Source: Muribaculum sp. An289
Lineage (GTDB): Bacteria; Bacteroidota; Bacteroidia; Bacteroidales; UBA932
Length of the DNA stretch: 64,000 nt
Direction: 5' to 3'
NCBI RefSeq assembly: GCF_002159555.1
Contig: NZ_NFIV01000005.1
Location: 1-64,000, forward strand
The stretch's first letter is position 1; every line of letters begins with the position of its first letter. Of the stretch, positions 8,601 through 17,665 are shown piece after piece. The notes under the pieces were generated by a model. That model ran no database searches, was not told the origin of the DNA, and saw nothing but the letters and a program-made list of their open reading frames with translations. The position numbers were made by a program, and so were the translations under genes.

Positions 8601-9360
8601 TGAGCCTGTCCTGCGCATTGTAGTCCGTATTGGTCGTCAGGCAGATGAGCCTGTCGTGCGCCGGCCCGTCCTCCCTGTCCGCGAAATGCACGTCATTTGT
8701 CGCCAACACCCTGATGCCGTATTTTTCCGCAATCCGGAAAATCTCCGCATTTACCTTCGACTGTTTTTCATACACCTCAAGGCTCTGTCCCGGCACCTCG
8801 GTCTTGTGCAGCTGTACTTCCAGATAATAGTCTTCCCCGAAAAGCTCCCTGTGCCAGAGCACGGCCTCCTCGGCCTTTTCAAGGTTGTCATCGAGTATCA
8901 GCCGCGGAATCTCGCCCGCTATGCACGCCGAACAGCAAATCAGCCCTTCGTGGTACATGGCCAGAATCTCGTGGTCTATCCTCGGCTTGTAATACATACC
9001 TTCTATATAACCCAAAGAAACGAGTTTCATGAGGTTGTGATAGCCTGTCATGTTCTTCGCCAGAAGTATCAGGTGATAATATCCCTTGTGCTCCTTATCC
9101 TTCAGCTTCCTGTCGGCCTTCGCCACATATACCTCGCAACCGATTATTGGCTTGATAGTCCCGGTCTCCTTGGCCTTGTCCGACTTGTTGTATTTTTTGA
9201 TATACGAAAAAAACTCCTTGACACCGAACATATTCCCGTGATCGGTGAGCGAAACGGCAGGATGGCCGTATGCTATGGCTTTGTCTACCAATTTCTGAAC
9301 GGAAGCCGCCCCATCCAGGATGGAATACTGCGAATGGACATGAAGATGAACGAATGACAT
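5686..9360 (-). CDS. dnaE: DNA polymerase III alpha subunit
   Basis: The 1224-residue replicative polymerase, of normal DnaE length. An N-terminal PHP domain starts at MSFVHLHVHSQYSILDG. The polymerase active site carries PDIDIDFDD at residues 413-421. The VGPGRGSAAGS motif (371-381), a thumb/fingers region with FAQYAFNKSHATCYA, helix-hairpin-helix sequence, and a C-terminal OB-fold region follow. It synthesises the leading and lagging strands at the replication fork. A -7 box at 9393-9386 places the transcription start about 20 bases before the ATG. It is divergent from the hydrolase gene at 9502. Confidence 0.97.
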   Translation of the reverse strand: MSFVHLHVHSQYSILDGAASVQKLVDKAIAYGHPAVSLTDHGNMFGVKEFFSYIKKYNKSDKAKETGTIKPIIGCEVYVAKADRKLKDKEHKGYYHLILLAKNMTGYHNLMKLVSLGYIEGMYYKPRIDHEILAMYHEGLICCSACIAGEIPRLILDDNLEKAEEAVLWHRELFGEDYYLEVQLHKTEVPGQSLEVYEKQSKVNAEIFRIAEKYGIRVLATNDVHFADREDGPAHDRLICLTTNTDYNAQDRLRYTQQEYFKSEEEMAALFPGHPEVISNTLDVAEKVEYYDIDSGHILPIFPIPEEFPDSDEYLKHLTYKGAEKRYPDMPVETKERIDFELETIKRMGFPDYFLIVQDFIMEAKRRGVSVGPGRGSAAGSAVAYCLGITNVDPIKYQLLFERFLNPDRISMPDIDIDFDDDGRYKVFRYVEEKYGKDHISHVVTFGTMAAKSAIKDVARIHQLPLAEANRLAKLVPDKPFDVTEMVEKDVEEDDPDRPGEKRKIRKKVKEVNSKKPTLANCVKYLPEFKAEMESPDPLIRDTLKYAVQLEGTVRQTGVHACAMIIGRDDLTKYIPISIAPDKDTGQDVWVSQYEGSFIEEVGMLKMDFLGLKTLSIIKECLSNIKKSKGEEFDIEQIPIDDEETYKLYSRGDTTSVFQFESPGMKKWLKELVPNRFEDLIAMNALYRPGPMDYIPSFVARKHGKEAISYDLPDMEEYLEDTYGVTVYQEQVMLLSQKLAGFTKGQADRLRKAMGKKKKDEMDKLYGLFISGGIEKGHPENILKKIWADWEKFAQYAFNKSHATCYAWVSYQTAYLKAHYPAEFQAANLSKQLGNIDEIKKIMEDCKRSRIQVLGPDINESETRFTVNKDGAVRFGLGGVKGFGEKAVEMILKERENGPFADIYDFMERIPRGLLNRKTFEYLLLSGTFDSLGITRAQYYVPSGKDECFIDSLLKYADLYKRGEEAGAVSLFGDSDAMKPPKPPVPAMPHEQNEDYFRNMEKELVGMYLSSHPLDRYAFEVNAFATNRLDEIDPLVEESNSNPKLEGCAVSVAGYVTSFTSMVSSVSNKPWCKFVVEDFDGSKEFALFGKDYETFGPKVQLHHTVLIEGEIAPRYYVDRKDPKAKKPENTFKIKKISLLGNVSEERVKNLTIEVATDMITPDFRKNLVSVLKKHKGKNRFVLKLVDRESEYVVDFFSKKYAVSVNMSLLDELRGMKVPYKVVTQ

Positions 9361-9385
9361 ATTTTCTCAAAAATTTTTCCGTCAG

Positions 9386-9393
9386 CAAAGATA
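9386..9393 (-). promoter_or_regulatory. -7 promoter box for dnaE
   Basis: TATCTTTG on the minus strand matches the Bacteroidota consensus TAnnTTTG exactly and sits 26 bases before the dnaE ATG. Confidence 0.6.
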
Positions 9394-9464
9394 ACAAGAA
9401 CTTGCGCAATAATATCGGGCGAGTGAAACGTTTTTTCAAGTATTTCCCTAAATAGGAAAAACGT

Positions 9465-9472
9465 TATATTTG
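9465..9472 (+). promoter_or_regulatory. -7 promoter box for the alpha/beta hydrolase
   Basis: TATATTTG matches TAnnTTTG, 29 bases upstream of the ATG at 9502. It is divergent from the dnaE promoter. Confidence 0.6.
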
Positions 9473-9501
9473 TAATTTACAATAACAAATACAGGAGCAA
9501 C

Positions 9502-10773
9502 ATGTTCAGACTCTTTTTAGCGACACTGATTATCGGAATATTCGGTTCCGCCCAGCCGGGAGCCGGAGACCGGGGACCGCAGATGGTACTAGACCTTCTC
9601 CGAAACGGAAACGGAAGCATGGTTTTTTTAATGTGCGACAATGCGGTACGTTCGGCCGTCAGCGTGGAGCAGTTGTCCTCGCTTTGGGGCGGGCTCGAAT
9701 CCCAAATGGGAAAATACTCCTCAAACGGCGGATGGCACGACCTTGACGGAGTTCCGGGAGGAAAATGGTGCAATCTCTCGTTTGAAAACGGCAAGGTTTC
9801 GCTCATGACGGTATTCGATTCAGACGGGAAAATCGCAGGGCTGCAAATCGCCCCTCCCCTGCCGGAACCGGCCCCGGATGAAGAATTTTCCGACATCCAT
9901 GAACTCGCCGAAGGATGGGAAGAGAAAGAACTGGCCGTCCATACCGGAAAATTCAAACTGCCTGCAAGGCTGACCGTACCGAGACAAAAAGCACCCGACT
10001 CCATCCCCGTGCTGATACTGGTACACGGGTCCGGCCCGAACGACATGGATGAAACCCTCGGCCCTAACAAACTGTTCAAAGAGATTGCTGCGGCCATGTC
10101 GCACAGAGGGATAGCCGTACTGCGCTACGACAAGCGTACTTACGTCTACGGCGAAAAGGCATTCGCAAACCCGGAAGAACCCACCATTGAAGAAGAGTGT
10201 ACCGACGACGCCCTGTCGGCGGCCTCCCTTGCCGATTCTTTGGGATTCGAAAGAATATTCATCATAGGGCATTCGCTCGGAGCCGGAATGGCTCCTTATA
10301 TCGCAGCCTCCGACACTGACGGGCTTCTCGACGGAATCATAATGCTGGCGGCACCGGCCTCGACAATGGCGGAAACGATAGAACACCAGATTGGGGTTCT
10401 CGGCAACGCTTATAACCGCGAAGAACTTGCCCGGATACGTAAAACTTTCATGGAACTTCCTCAAAAATACATAGAGGGAGTAGACTACGACAAAAAGGCT
10501 GTCATGGCAGGCCTCTGCGCAAAGGCTTTTCCGATGCTTTTCCTTCAGGGCGGAAGGGATTACCAGGTCCCGGCCGAAGAAATCCGGATATGGGAAGCAT
10601 GGGCGGATGAAGCGGGAGGGAATGCCGATGCACGGTTCATTTCATATCCCGGACTGAACCATATCTTCCACAAAGGCGAGGGAGAGCCGTCTCCGGCCGA
10701 ATATGCCGTACAAGGCAAAATACCCGGCGAAGTCCTCGATGACATCGCCGGGTTTCTGAAAATCCGATTATAG
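9502..10773 (+). CDS. Secreted alpha/beta hydrolase with N-terminal DUF3887-like domain
   Basis: 423 residues. A short signal peptide (MFRLFLATLIIGIFGSAQPG) is followed by a DUF3887-like module (about 25-120) and then an alpha/beta-hydrolase domain. The oxyanion segment is LVHGSGPNDMDETLGPN, the nucleophile is the Ser of GHSLGAG, the acid lies in LQGGRDYQVP and the histidine in GLNHIFHKGEGEPS. These proteins are periplasmic esterases or peptidase-like hydrolases with undefined substrates. It stands alone behind its own promoter and converges with the ThiL-like gene 14 bases downstream. Confidence 0.88.
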   Translation: MFRLFLATLIIGIFGSAQPGAGDRGPQMVLDLLRNGNGSMVFLMCDNAVRSAVSVEQLSSLWGGLESQMGKYSSNGGWHDLDGVPGGKWCNLSFENGKVSLMTVFDSDGKIAGLQIAPPLPEPAPDEEFSDIHELAEGWEEKELAVHTGKFKLPARLTVPRQKAPDSIPVLILVHGSGPNDMDETLGPNKLFKEIAAAMSHRGIAVLRYDKRTYVYGEKAFANPEEPTIEEECTDDALSAASLADSLGFERIFIIGHSLGAGMAPYIAASDTDGLLDGIIMLAAPASTMAETIEHQIGVLGNAYNREELARIRKTFMELPQKYIEGVDYDKKAVMAGLCAKAFPMLFLQGGRDYQVPAEEIRIWEAWADEAGGNADARFISYPGLNHIFHKGEGEPSPAEYAVQGKIPGEVLDDIAGFLKIRL

Positions 10774-10787
10774 GGCTTCCGACAGGC

Positions 10788-11813
10788 CTACCACCCTTGA
10801 GCCTTCAACGGCAATTCCGCCCCCTCGGGGGTGACAATGACAGCTCCGGCTTCCGGTCTGGCAAGATGGCCGATAATATCGAAAGTCTGGAAATCATGCC
10901 TCAACACATCATGCCTTGCTATCGGAACGACGAACAGATACCTGAAATCGTCTCCGCCGTTCAACGCAGCGGCAAGAGGATCCATGCCTATCTCCTCCGC
11001 CATTTCGAAGGCCTTGTCCGCAATCGGTATGCGGTCCAGATATATTTTCGCACCGAACCCGATATCCCGTGAAAGGCGTCTGACGGCATCCGCAAGACCG
11101 TTCCGCAAAAAATATCCGCAGGAAGGCACAAAGCCCGCCTTTTCGAAATCATCAATCACATGACCGTCGATTTCGGGACGGAGATAAGCCCTGAGCAGGT
11201 ATTCGTATTTCTTCAAATCCGGCTGTTTCTCCACGCCGACCGAAGCATTGAAAGCCGCTTTTTCCCTCTCGAGCACATGCAGACCCATGTAGGCGGAGCC
11301 GAGATTGTCGGATACGCAAATCAGGTCCATCGAATGAGGGGACTCGGGATTTTCAAGCGAAGCCGGCACGAATCCCGCAGCCGACAGCGAAATCAGCAGC
11401 CCATTACGAGACGGAAGCAAGTCCAAAGAAACGGCCGATACGCCATGCTCTTCGGCCGCCGCCGACATCCCGCTCCAGAGTTCGGATATTTGAGGAAATT
11501 CCGATTTGGAAGAAACCCCTATCCTTATCGAAAGTCCGTAAGGCCTGGCCATCCTGACATACAATTCCCCCAAAACTGACAGTACGCTCTTATAGCCCAA
11601 ATGTTTCAAAGGATTGTATGTCAGGTCGAAGTCAGTACCTTCCGACAGCAATGCCGACACATTTTCCACTTTTTTCCCTGCGTTCTCCGAAGGCAGGACA
11701 AGGCTGTCGCAACGCGAAAAAGGACTCGTCGCATACAACCTCCTTATCGCCTCCTGCTTCCCTATCGAAGAAAAGCGGTCATCCTGTACGGCCTTACTGT
11801 TTCCCATATCCAT
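10788..11813 (-). CDS. ThiL-like protein lacking the catalytic aspartates (probable pseudoenzyme)
   Basis: 341 residues that align by eye over their whole length with Bacteroidota thiamine-monophosphate kinase: EGTDFDLTYNPLKHLGYKS (58-76), DLICVSDNLGSAYMGL (163-178), LEREKAAF, LNGGDDFRYLF (284-294) and the terminal LKAQGW. The residues that bind Mg-ATP in ThiL are missing. The GDDAAV loop is SRCDSLVL (33-40), TTDLLLEG is NVSALLSEG, the SD of the next strand is GE, VGGDTT is VSLDLL (128-133), and DISDGL is FLRNGL (235-240). The scaffold is kept but the chemistry should be lost. It may be a regulator, a decaying gene or a divergent kinase; a second, normal ThiL elsewhere would settle thiamine supply. 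Confidence 0.75.
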   Translation of the reverse strand: MDMGNSKAVQDDRFSSIGKQEAIRRLYATSPFSRCDSLVLPSENAGKKVENVSALLSEGTDFDLTYNPLKHLGYKSVLSVLGELYVRMARPYGLSIRIGVSSKSEFPQISELWSGMSAAAEEHGVSAVSLDLLPSRNGLLISLSAAGFVPASLENPESPHSMDLICVSDNLGSAYMGLHVLEREKAAFNASVGVEKQPDLKKYEYLLRAYLRPEIDGHVIDDFEKAGFVPSCGYFLRNGLADAVRRLSRDIGFGAKIYLDRIPIADKAFEMAEEIGMDPLAAALNGGDDFRYLFVVPIARHDVLRHDFQTFDIIGHLARPEAGAVIVTPEGAELPLKAQGW

Positions 11814-11874
11814 GATTTATTTTCAATTTACAATACGCCAGGGACGGACATCTTCTTAAAAAGCATGGTCCGGC

Positions 11875-13659
11875 CTACCACGTCTCATACCAGAGATACA
11901 TCTCGGATGGGGCATAAAACGTCACATTATCCCCGTCCACTACCACTCCGGCAGCAATCAGTTTATAATACCAACAGTCGTCGCTCTGATAATAGTCAGA
12001 CAGTTCGTACGATTCTCCCGTCTTGCTGATGCTTTCCACATAAGCCGCGAAAGTGCCTTCGAATCCCGAGTTTTCGTACTGCTGATAGAAATAGCCGTAA
12101 ATATCGTCCGGGAGGAAATATTCATCGTATTCGATATCGGTCATCACCGCATAAACATAAGGGGCATTGTTATCCGAAGGTATTACGTCCACATAAAATC
12201 TGCCTATTTCCACGCCCATTATCTGCAATTCGAAAGTAAGATTCTCGACAGGGCCTTCTCCTCCTTCATCAGCCGGAGTATGAAAGTCTTCATACTGGGC
12301 CTCGAGCCAAATGACCTGATCGCCTTCGACATAATAGCCCATAGCGAACAGAACGTAGTCGCTGTCCGGAGAAAGATAAAAATCATCATAAGTATATGTC
12401 ACCGTACCTATGGAACCGAAAGCATCCAGATAGTCCAGAACATCGCGTCCCTGCGAATCTGCCATCTCCTCCACATACAGGGACGGCTCATTCTGATAAT
12501 ACTGGGTCCAGTCGGACAGGCTCACCACATCGTAAAAATATGAAGCAGCTTCGTCAGAAGGCCTGATCTCCACGTCCACTTCCCGCGGACCGACAGGCGT
12601 AATTTCGAACTCGAATGTAAGGTCCTCGACTACCACGGGATCCGGAGTCCTTATGTCCTTACGGTTTATTGCCGTAGTTATGACACCTTCTTCGTAACCG
12701 AACACTAAAATGGAATAGTCGTGGGACGGAACGATATTCTTGTTATATGTCATTGTAGTCTCATTGACACACAAGTTGTTATCATTTACCAGTGAAAGGA
12801 GGAGACTCTTGAGCTGTGTATCCGACAAGGCGTCCACGGTTTCCTTATCCTGAAGTATGAGCGCGTACTGGTCGCCGTTGGTAGGAGCCACCGTCACCCT
12901 TATCTCGGACTGCGTGCATACGTCCACGACAATGACGAACTTATTTTCCGAAACAGGAAGATCCAAGGAAACTTTCACAGACTCAACAGCCGTGGTTATA
13001 TTCATTTCCTCGTCTATTCCCGCCGCGAAAACGAAGAACTCCGGCTCGGCATATTTGGATATATTATAATCCTTGTCTTCATCTCCGGTCATTTTGAGGT
13101 TTTCGAACGCCATCGCACTATCATACTGATAATACTCCAGATATGTATTGATTATATCCATAAACATGGCTTCGGGATCATCATTGAAGCCTTCGTAAAT
13201 GGATCCCGGCACGGGCTCGAAATAATAAGGAGCTTCCTTATCGGTGGGCGATGTCTTTACATTAAGTACCATGTCCGGCTTCATTTCCGCTGTCAGATTG
13301 ATGACGTACTCAGGATCCGGAGATGTTCCAGAGGAAACGAGTTCCACGTTTATCTCCGACCATTCGGATTCAGCCTTGGCGACCGTAGACACGGCCTTGA
13401 CCTTGACCGTATACAATGTATCGGTCTTCAAATCTTCGAAAGACACGGAAAGTTTCTCGGTGCTTGCCTGATCTTCCATAAACTCATAAGTATACATGTC
13501 CGCACCTTCTACGGCATTCCATGCCACCGTAAACGATGTCGAAGATGTATCGGAAATCTCAAGAACAGGGGCATCGAGCACCAACCCATCCGTGTTCCTG
13601 TCGCACGACACGAAAGCCAAAACGGCGATTGCGCCGAAAATAAAGGATTTCAATTTCAT
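11875..13659 (-). CDS. FN3-containing lipoprotein with three repeated modules
   Basis: 594 residues. A lipobox (LAFVSCDRN, Cys19) predicts a lipidated protein. A fibronectin type III domain (about 28-112: LDAPVLEISDTSSTSFTVAWNAVEGADMYTYE region) is followed by three modules of about 120-150 residues. Each opens with a strand such as LTFEFEITPVGP or LTFELQIMG and contains a PSD or PTD turn (TSPTDKEAPYYF, RPSDEAASYFY, IPSDNNAPYVY), then a D/E/Y-rich stretch. The composition is very acidic and aromatic. No catalytic motif is visible; a binding or structural surface role is inferred. The gene downstream of 13724-15202 is its paralogue and the two are 64 bases apart in the same orientation. Confidence 0.7.
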   Translation of the reverse strand: MKLKSFIFGAIAVLAFVSCDRNTDGLVLDAPVLEISDTSSTSFTVAWNAVEGADMYTYEFMEDQASTEKLSVSFEDLKTDTLYTVKVKAVSTVAKAESEWSEINVELVSSGTSPDPEYVINLTAEMKPDMVLNVKTSPTDKEAPYYFEPVPGSIYEGFNDDPEAMFMDIINTYLEYYQYDSAMAFENLKMTGDEDKDYNISKYAEPEFFVFAAGIDEEMNITTAVESVKVSLDLPVSENKFVIVVDVCTQSEIRVTVAPTNGDQYALILQDKETVDALSDTQLKSLLLSLVNDNNLCVNETTMTYNKNIVPSHDYSILVFGYEEGVITTAINRKDIRTPDPVVVEDLTFEFEITPVGPREVDVEIRPSDEAASYFYDVVSLSDWTQYYQNEPSLYVEEMADSQGRDVLDYLDAFGSIGTVTYTYDDFYLSPDSDYVLFAMGYYVEGDQVIWLEAQYEDFHTPADEGGEGPVENLTFELQIMGVEIGRFYVDVIPSDNNAPYVYAVMTDIEYDEYFLPDDIYGYFYQQYENSGFEGTFAAYVESISKTGESYELSDYYQSDDCWYYKLIAAGVVVDGDNVTFYAPSEMYLWYETW

Positions 13660-13723
13660 AATAACTTCGTTTTAAAATTGTTCATAATAGTTTCAATCAT
13701 TCAAAATCATCCGGTCCCTTGAT

Positions 13724-15202
13724 TTATTCGGTCGGCGTGGTAACCATTTCGCCATAGAATTGCGGTTCATAGAATGAAACCGTTTCCGACTCGTTGTCCA
13801 AATCCAGTCCTACAGCGAAAAACATGTACGAACTTCCCGGATATATACCGTCGTCCCAATCATTGAACACCCTGTCCGTGGTCCCGGTATGCGCAAACAT
13901 CCTCGCATATTCATAAGGAGTTATCATGCCCATCGTCACATATTCCACGTATGCGTTTATATCGCTGCCGAACTCCTCGTAATCATAGTCGGGCATAGGA
14001 ACGACCATATACTGCGAAGCCGGATCGGAAGGAGTCACCACAACATGTATCTGTGTCGGACCGAGTATTTCCATCTCCCATTCGAAAGTAAGATCCGAAC
14101 TTCCCGAGGCCTTTTCAGTCCTGAATGAATACGTCGTCACATCAGTGCTCAAGGCCGTATTCCATCCGAAGACAAGAACCGTGTACTCGGTATCAGGCTC
14201 CAGTTGGCCTTCACGGTATGTCATGTTCATTTCGCCGCTGTATACATGTCCGTCATTGATATAATCGCCGTAGCTTATGCTGATCAAATCCTCAATATCC
14301 GCCTCCGAATAATCCTTGAGGGACACGCTTTCCACAAGCAGCATGGAATACGTGTCATCGTTGGACGGATACACCCATACCACAGCGCTGGATATTCCGA
14401 CATCCCTGGCCTCCACATCGAAAGTAATGTCCGAAGGAGGGACCGGTCCGGAATAAAACACCGTATCCACGACGGAAGTGATGCGGTTGCCAAGAGAATC
14501 TATACCGGCCACGAGTATGTATGTATGCTCGTCATAAACATAGTCGAAGAAAGACTCCACGAACCCGGTTTCGGCAACCATGTTCAGCCACGAACTTCCG
14601 AAGAAATCCATATATCCCTGCAACGCATTGGCCCACACATCCTCGGAATTGCCTCCCATTTCGCTCCATTGGACATCGGTAAAACAGTCCCTGTAAAAAA
14701 GCATCTGCGGATCTTCCGGCGTAATCGTATAGATCACTTCCATGCTGCTCGGATCATCATACATTTCTATGGTAAACATGTCGCCTTCAGGGTCGGGGTC
14801 AGGCTCCGGATCGGACCCGTTGCTTTCCAGGTAAACACTTACCTCCTCAGCAGGCGATTCTTTAAACATCACCGCATCGGAAGCAGGAACAGCCGACACC
14901 CTCACCCTATATGTGGAATCCGGCACGAGTCCGGAAAACGACAACAAAGTATCAGCGGTATTTTCGGTGCGGTACCCTGTCCAATCGCAACTGTAATTAT
15001 AGGATTCCGCACCGGCAACAGGACTCCATACTATGGAAAAAGAAGTCTCTCCGGCTTCACGTACCGACACTTCCGGGGAAGGGAGAGGCACCCTGTCTCC
15101 ATCTTCACCGGTATTGTGCGGCGTACATGACACAATCGCGGACATTGCCGCAATCGCAAAAAAAGCGAGTGTCATCAGGTAAAAACGTTTCTTCATCTGC
15201 AA
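13724..15202 (-). CDS. FN3-containing lipoprotein, paralogue of the next gene
   Basis: 492 residues. The signal peptide ends in a lipobox (AIVSCTPHN), so the mature protein is probably lipidated. A single FN3 domain (about 38-130) is followed by three repeated modules marked by TPEDPQMLFYRD, YPSNDDTYSMLL and TPSDPASQYMVV. The same architecture occurs in the 594-residue protein encoded just downstream, so the pair arose by tandem duplication with divergence. The module resembles cell-surface beta-sandwich repeats common in gut Bacteroidales, but I do not recognise a named family. No enzymatic motif is seen. Confidence 0.7.
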   Translation of the reverse strand: MQMKKRFYLMTLAFFAIAAMSAIVSCTPHNTGEDGDRVPLPSPEVSVREAGETSFSIVWSPVAGAESYNYSCDWTGYRTENTADTLLSFSGLVPDSTYRVRVSAVPASDAVMFKESPAEEVSVYLESNGSDPEPDPDPEGDMFTIEMYDDPSSMEVIYTITPEDPQMLFYRDCFTDVQWSEMGGNSEDVWANALQGYMDFFGSSWLNMVAETGFVESFFDYVYDEHTYILVAGIDSLGNRITSVVDTVFYSGPVPPSDITFDVEARDVGISSAVVWVYPSNDDTYSMLLVESVSLKDYSEADIEDLISISYGDYINDGHVYSGEMNMTYREGQLEPDTEYTVLVFGWNTALSTDVTTYSFRTEKASGSSDLTFEWEMEILGPTQIHVVVTPSDPASQYMVVPMPDYDYEEFGSDINAYVEYVTMGMITPYEYARMFAHTGTTDRVFNDWDDGIYPGSSYMFFAVGLDLDNESETVSFYEPQFYGEMVTTPTE

Positions 15203-15428
15203 TAGGTATTAAATTAAATATCAGTCCATAACAATCGGCCGGACTGTACAGGGATACAATCTGTCGCAGCCACAAAACCGCAAGTTACTGAAAATATTCA
15301 AAAAGCCAAAAATTATTTATGGCCGCAAGCCATGAAGCCCGTCATGACACCGGCAAACGGTCCGGGAAAGCCTTCCGTCCGGCTTCCGCTTTTCGCGGAA
15401 ATGTTTTCCAGGGTTTCGAAAAACTTCG

Positions 15429-15436
15429 TATTTTTG
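15429..15436 (+). promoter_or_regulatory. -7 promoter box for sufB, almost abutting the start codon
   Basis: TATTTTTG matches TAnnTTTG and ends seven bases before the sufB ATG at 15444, giving a predicted leader of only a few bases. The rest of 15203-15443, between the divergent lipoprotein and sufB, shows no gene. Confidence 0.55.
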
Positions 15437-15443
15437 CACCGTT

Positions 15444-16886
15444 ATGGAAAATACCGGAAACGATATAATAAAAAATATAACCGAGAACGAATACGAGCAC
15501 GGTTTTACCACCGACGTGGAGCAGGAATTCATCCCCAAAGGGCTGAACGAAGACATCATAAGGCTCATATCGGCAAAAAAGGGAGAGCCCGGATGGCTGC
15601 TTGAATTCCGTCTCGACGCATACAAAAGATGGTGCGGGATGAAAATGCCGGAATGGGCGCATCTCGACATACCTCCGATAGACTATCAGGACATAGTCTA
15701 TTATGCCGCCCCGAAGAAAGACAAGGACAGGCCTAAGGAAATAGACCCGGCGCTGGCCGAGACTTTCGAGAAACTCGGCATCCCCCTCCACGAAAGGGAG
15801 GCTCTGGCAGGAGTTGCGGTCGATGCGGTCTTCGACTCCGTATCGGTGACTACGACATACAGACAGGTCCTTTCCGAGAAAGGCATCATTTTCTGCTCTT
15901 TTTCCGAAGCCGTAAAAGAGCATCCGGAACTGGTAAGGAAATACCTTGCAAGTGTAGTTCCGGCCGGGGACAATTATTTTGCCGCCCTCAACTCGGCCGT
16001 ATTCAGCGACGGCTCGTTCGTTTACATACCGAAAGGGGTCAGATGCCCTATCGAATTGTCGAGCTATTTCAGAATCAACGCAAAAGGCACAGGACAGTTT
16101 GAAAGGACCCTCATCGTCGCCGATGAAGGCTCCTATGTAAGCTACCTCGAAGGCTGCACCGCCCCGATGAGGGACGAAAACCAGCTCCATGCCGCCGTAG
16201 TCGAAATAGTAGTACTGGACGATGCAGAAGTAAAATACTCTACCGTACAGAACTGGTATCCCGGCGACAAACAGGGGCGGGGAGGCATTTACAACTTCGT
16301 CACCAAGCGGGGAATATGCAAGGGGGAACGGAGCCGCCTCTTCTGGACACAGGTCGAAACCGGCTCCGCCATTACATGGAAATACCCGAGCACCATACTG
16401 AAAGGGAACGACTCCGTATCGGAGTTCTACTCGGTAGCGCTCACCAACAACTTCCAGCAGGCCGATACGGGTACAAAGATGATACACATAGGGAGGAACA
16501 CCCGGAGCAGGATTGTGAGCAAAGGCATTTCGGCCGGCCGGAGCCAGAACAGCTACCGCGGACTCGTAAGGTTTGCGAAAACCGCCGAAAACGCACGCAA
16601 CTTTTCCCAGTGCGACAGCCTTCTGATAGGGGACCGTTGCGGGGCGCATACCTTCCCGGTAATACAGAGCAGCTGCCCCAACGCCGTAGTGGAACACGAG
16701 GCCACGACATCGAAAATCAGCGAAGACCAGCTTTTCTATGCCCGCCAGAGAGGCATCTCGGAAGAAGACGCCGTAGGCCTGATAGTGAACGGCTATGCAA
16801 AGGAAGTCCTCGCCAAGCTGCCTATGGAGTTTGCGATGGAAGCCCAGAAGCTCCTGTCGGTTTCACTTGAAGGCAGCGTGGGATAA
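15444..16886 (+). CDS. sufB: Fe-S cluster assembly scaffold protein SufB
   Basis: 480 residues, full length for SufB. Typical segments are visible: [67 protein letters not shown], and [18 protein letters not shown], which carries the conserved cysteine and histidine used in cluster assembly. SufB forms the SufBC2D complex in the cytoplasm. It is the first gene of sufBCD; the cysteine desulfurase partner is encoded separately at 51665-52885. The promoter lies so close that the mRNA may be nearly leaderless. Confidence 0.97.
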   Translation: MENTGNDIIKNITENEYEHGFTTDVEQEFIPKGLNEDIIRLISAKKGEPGWLLEFRLDAYKRWCGMKMPEWAHLDIPPIDYQDIVYYAAPKKDKDRPKEIDPALAETFEKLGIPLHEREALAGVAVDAVFDSVSVTTTYRQVLSEKGIIFCSFSEAVKEHPELVRKYLASVVPAGDNYFAALNSAVFSDGSFVYIPKGVRCPIELSSYFRINAKGTGQFERTLIVADEGSYVSYLEGCTAPMRDENQLHAAVVEIVVLDDAEVKYSTVQNWYPGDKQGRGGIYNFVTKRGICKGERSRLFWTQVETGSAITWKYPSTILKGNDSVSEFYSVALTNNFQQADTGTKMIHIGRNTRSRIVSKGISAGRSQNSYRGLVRFAKTAENARNFSQCDSLLIGDRCGAHTFPVIQSSCPNAVVEHEATTSKISEDQLFYARQRGISEEDAVGLIVNGYAKEVLAKLPMEFAMEAQKLLSVSLEGSVG

Positions 16887-16907
16887 ACCGAAAATTTTTA
16901 TAGAAAA

Positions 16908-17660
16908 ATGAATAAATTGCTTGAAATAAAGAATCTGCACGCCAGCATAGACGGCAAGGAAATACTCAAAGGCATAAACCTTACGATAAACGAAGGCGAA
17001 ATCCATGCCATCATGGGGCCGAACGGTGCCGGCAAAAGCACATTGTCGGCGGTGCTCACAGGCAGGGACCGCTATGAAGTGACCGAAGGCGAAATCACCT
17101 TCAGAGGCAGGGACCTCCTCGCAATGTCTCCGGAAGAAAGAAGCCGAGAAGGCATCTTCCTGAGTTTCCAATACCCGGTAGAGATACCGGGCGTATCCAA
17201 CGCCAACTTCATGAAAGCGGCAGTGAACGCACACCGTGAAGCTAAAGGGTTTCAGCCCCTTACGGGAAGCGAGTTCCTCAAACTCATGAAAGAGAAGATG
17301 CAGCTTGTACAGATGAAAAGCGACTTTGCGAAAAGGGATGTGAACGTAGGATTCTCCGGGGGAGAGAAAAAAAGGAACGAAGTTTTCCAGATGGCCATGC
17401 TCGAACCCGTACTTGCAATCCTTGACGAGACCGACAGCGGACTTGACGTGGATGCGATGAAAATAGTGGCCGCCGGGGTAAACAGCCTCAAGCGGGAAGA
17501 TACGTCAGCAATAGTCATCACTCACTACGAAAGGCTCCTTGACATGATAGTACCGGACAAGGTACACGTTCTCGCGGGCGGGCGCATTGTCTACGAGGCG
17601 GGAAAAGAGCTTGCGAAAGAAATCGAACAGCGCGGTTACGACTGGATTATCAACAAGTAA
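16908..17660 (+). CDS. sufC: Fe-S cluster assembly ATPase SufC
   Basis: 250 residues. Walker A is GPNGAGKST, the signature segment is VGFSGGEKKRNE (the KKRNE form diagnostic of SufC rather than transporters), and the Walker B region is LAILDETDSGLDVDA. SufC is the soluble ABC-type ATPase that drives SufBD rearrangement. It starts 21 bases after sufB and is followed six bases later by sufD. Confidence 0.97.
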   Translation: MNKLLEIKNLHASIDGKEILKGINLTINEGEIHAIMGPNGAGKSTLSAVLTGRDRYEVTEGEITFRGRDLLAMSPEERSREGIFLSFQYPVEIPGVSNANFMKAAVNAHREAKGFQPLTGSEFLKLMKEKMQLVQMKSDFAKRDVNVGFSGGEKKRNEVFQMAMLEPVLAILDETDSGLDVDAMKIVAAGVNSLKREDTSAIVITHYERLLDMIVPDKVHVLAGGRIVYEAGKELAKEIEQRGYDWIINK

Positions 17661-17665
17661 GAACC

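Noticed and set aside
7681-9357. Long plus-strand open frame (558 codons) opposite dnaE
   Set aside because: It is the antisense shadow of a perfectly conserved dnaE, with no recognisable protein motif or promoter.
15342-16697. Long minus-strand open frame (451 codons) opposite sufB
   Set aside because: Shadow of sufB; composition is cysteine- and phenylalanine-rich as expected from the complement, with no domain.
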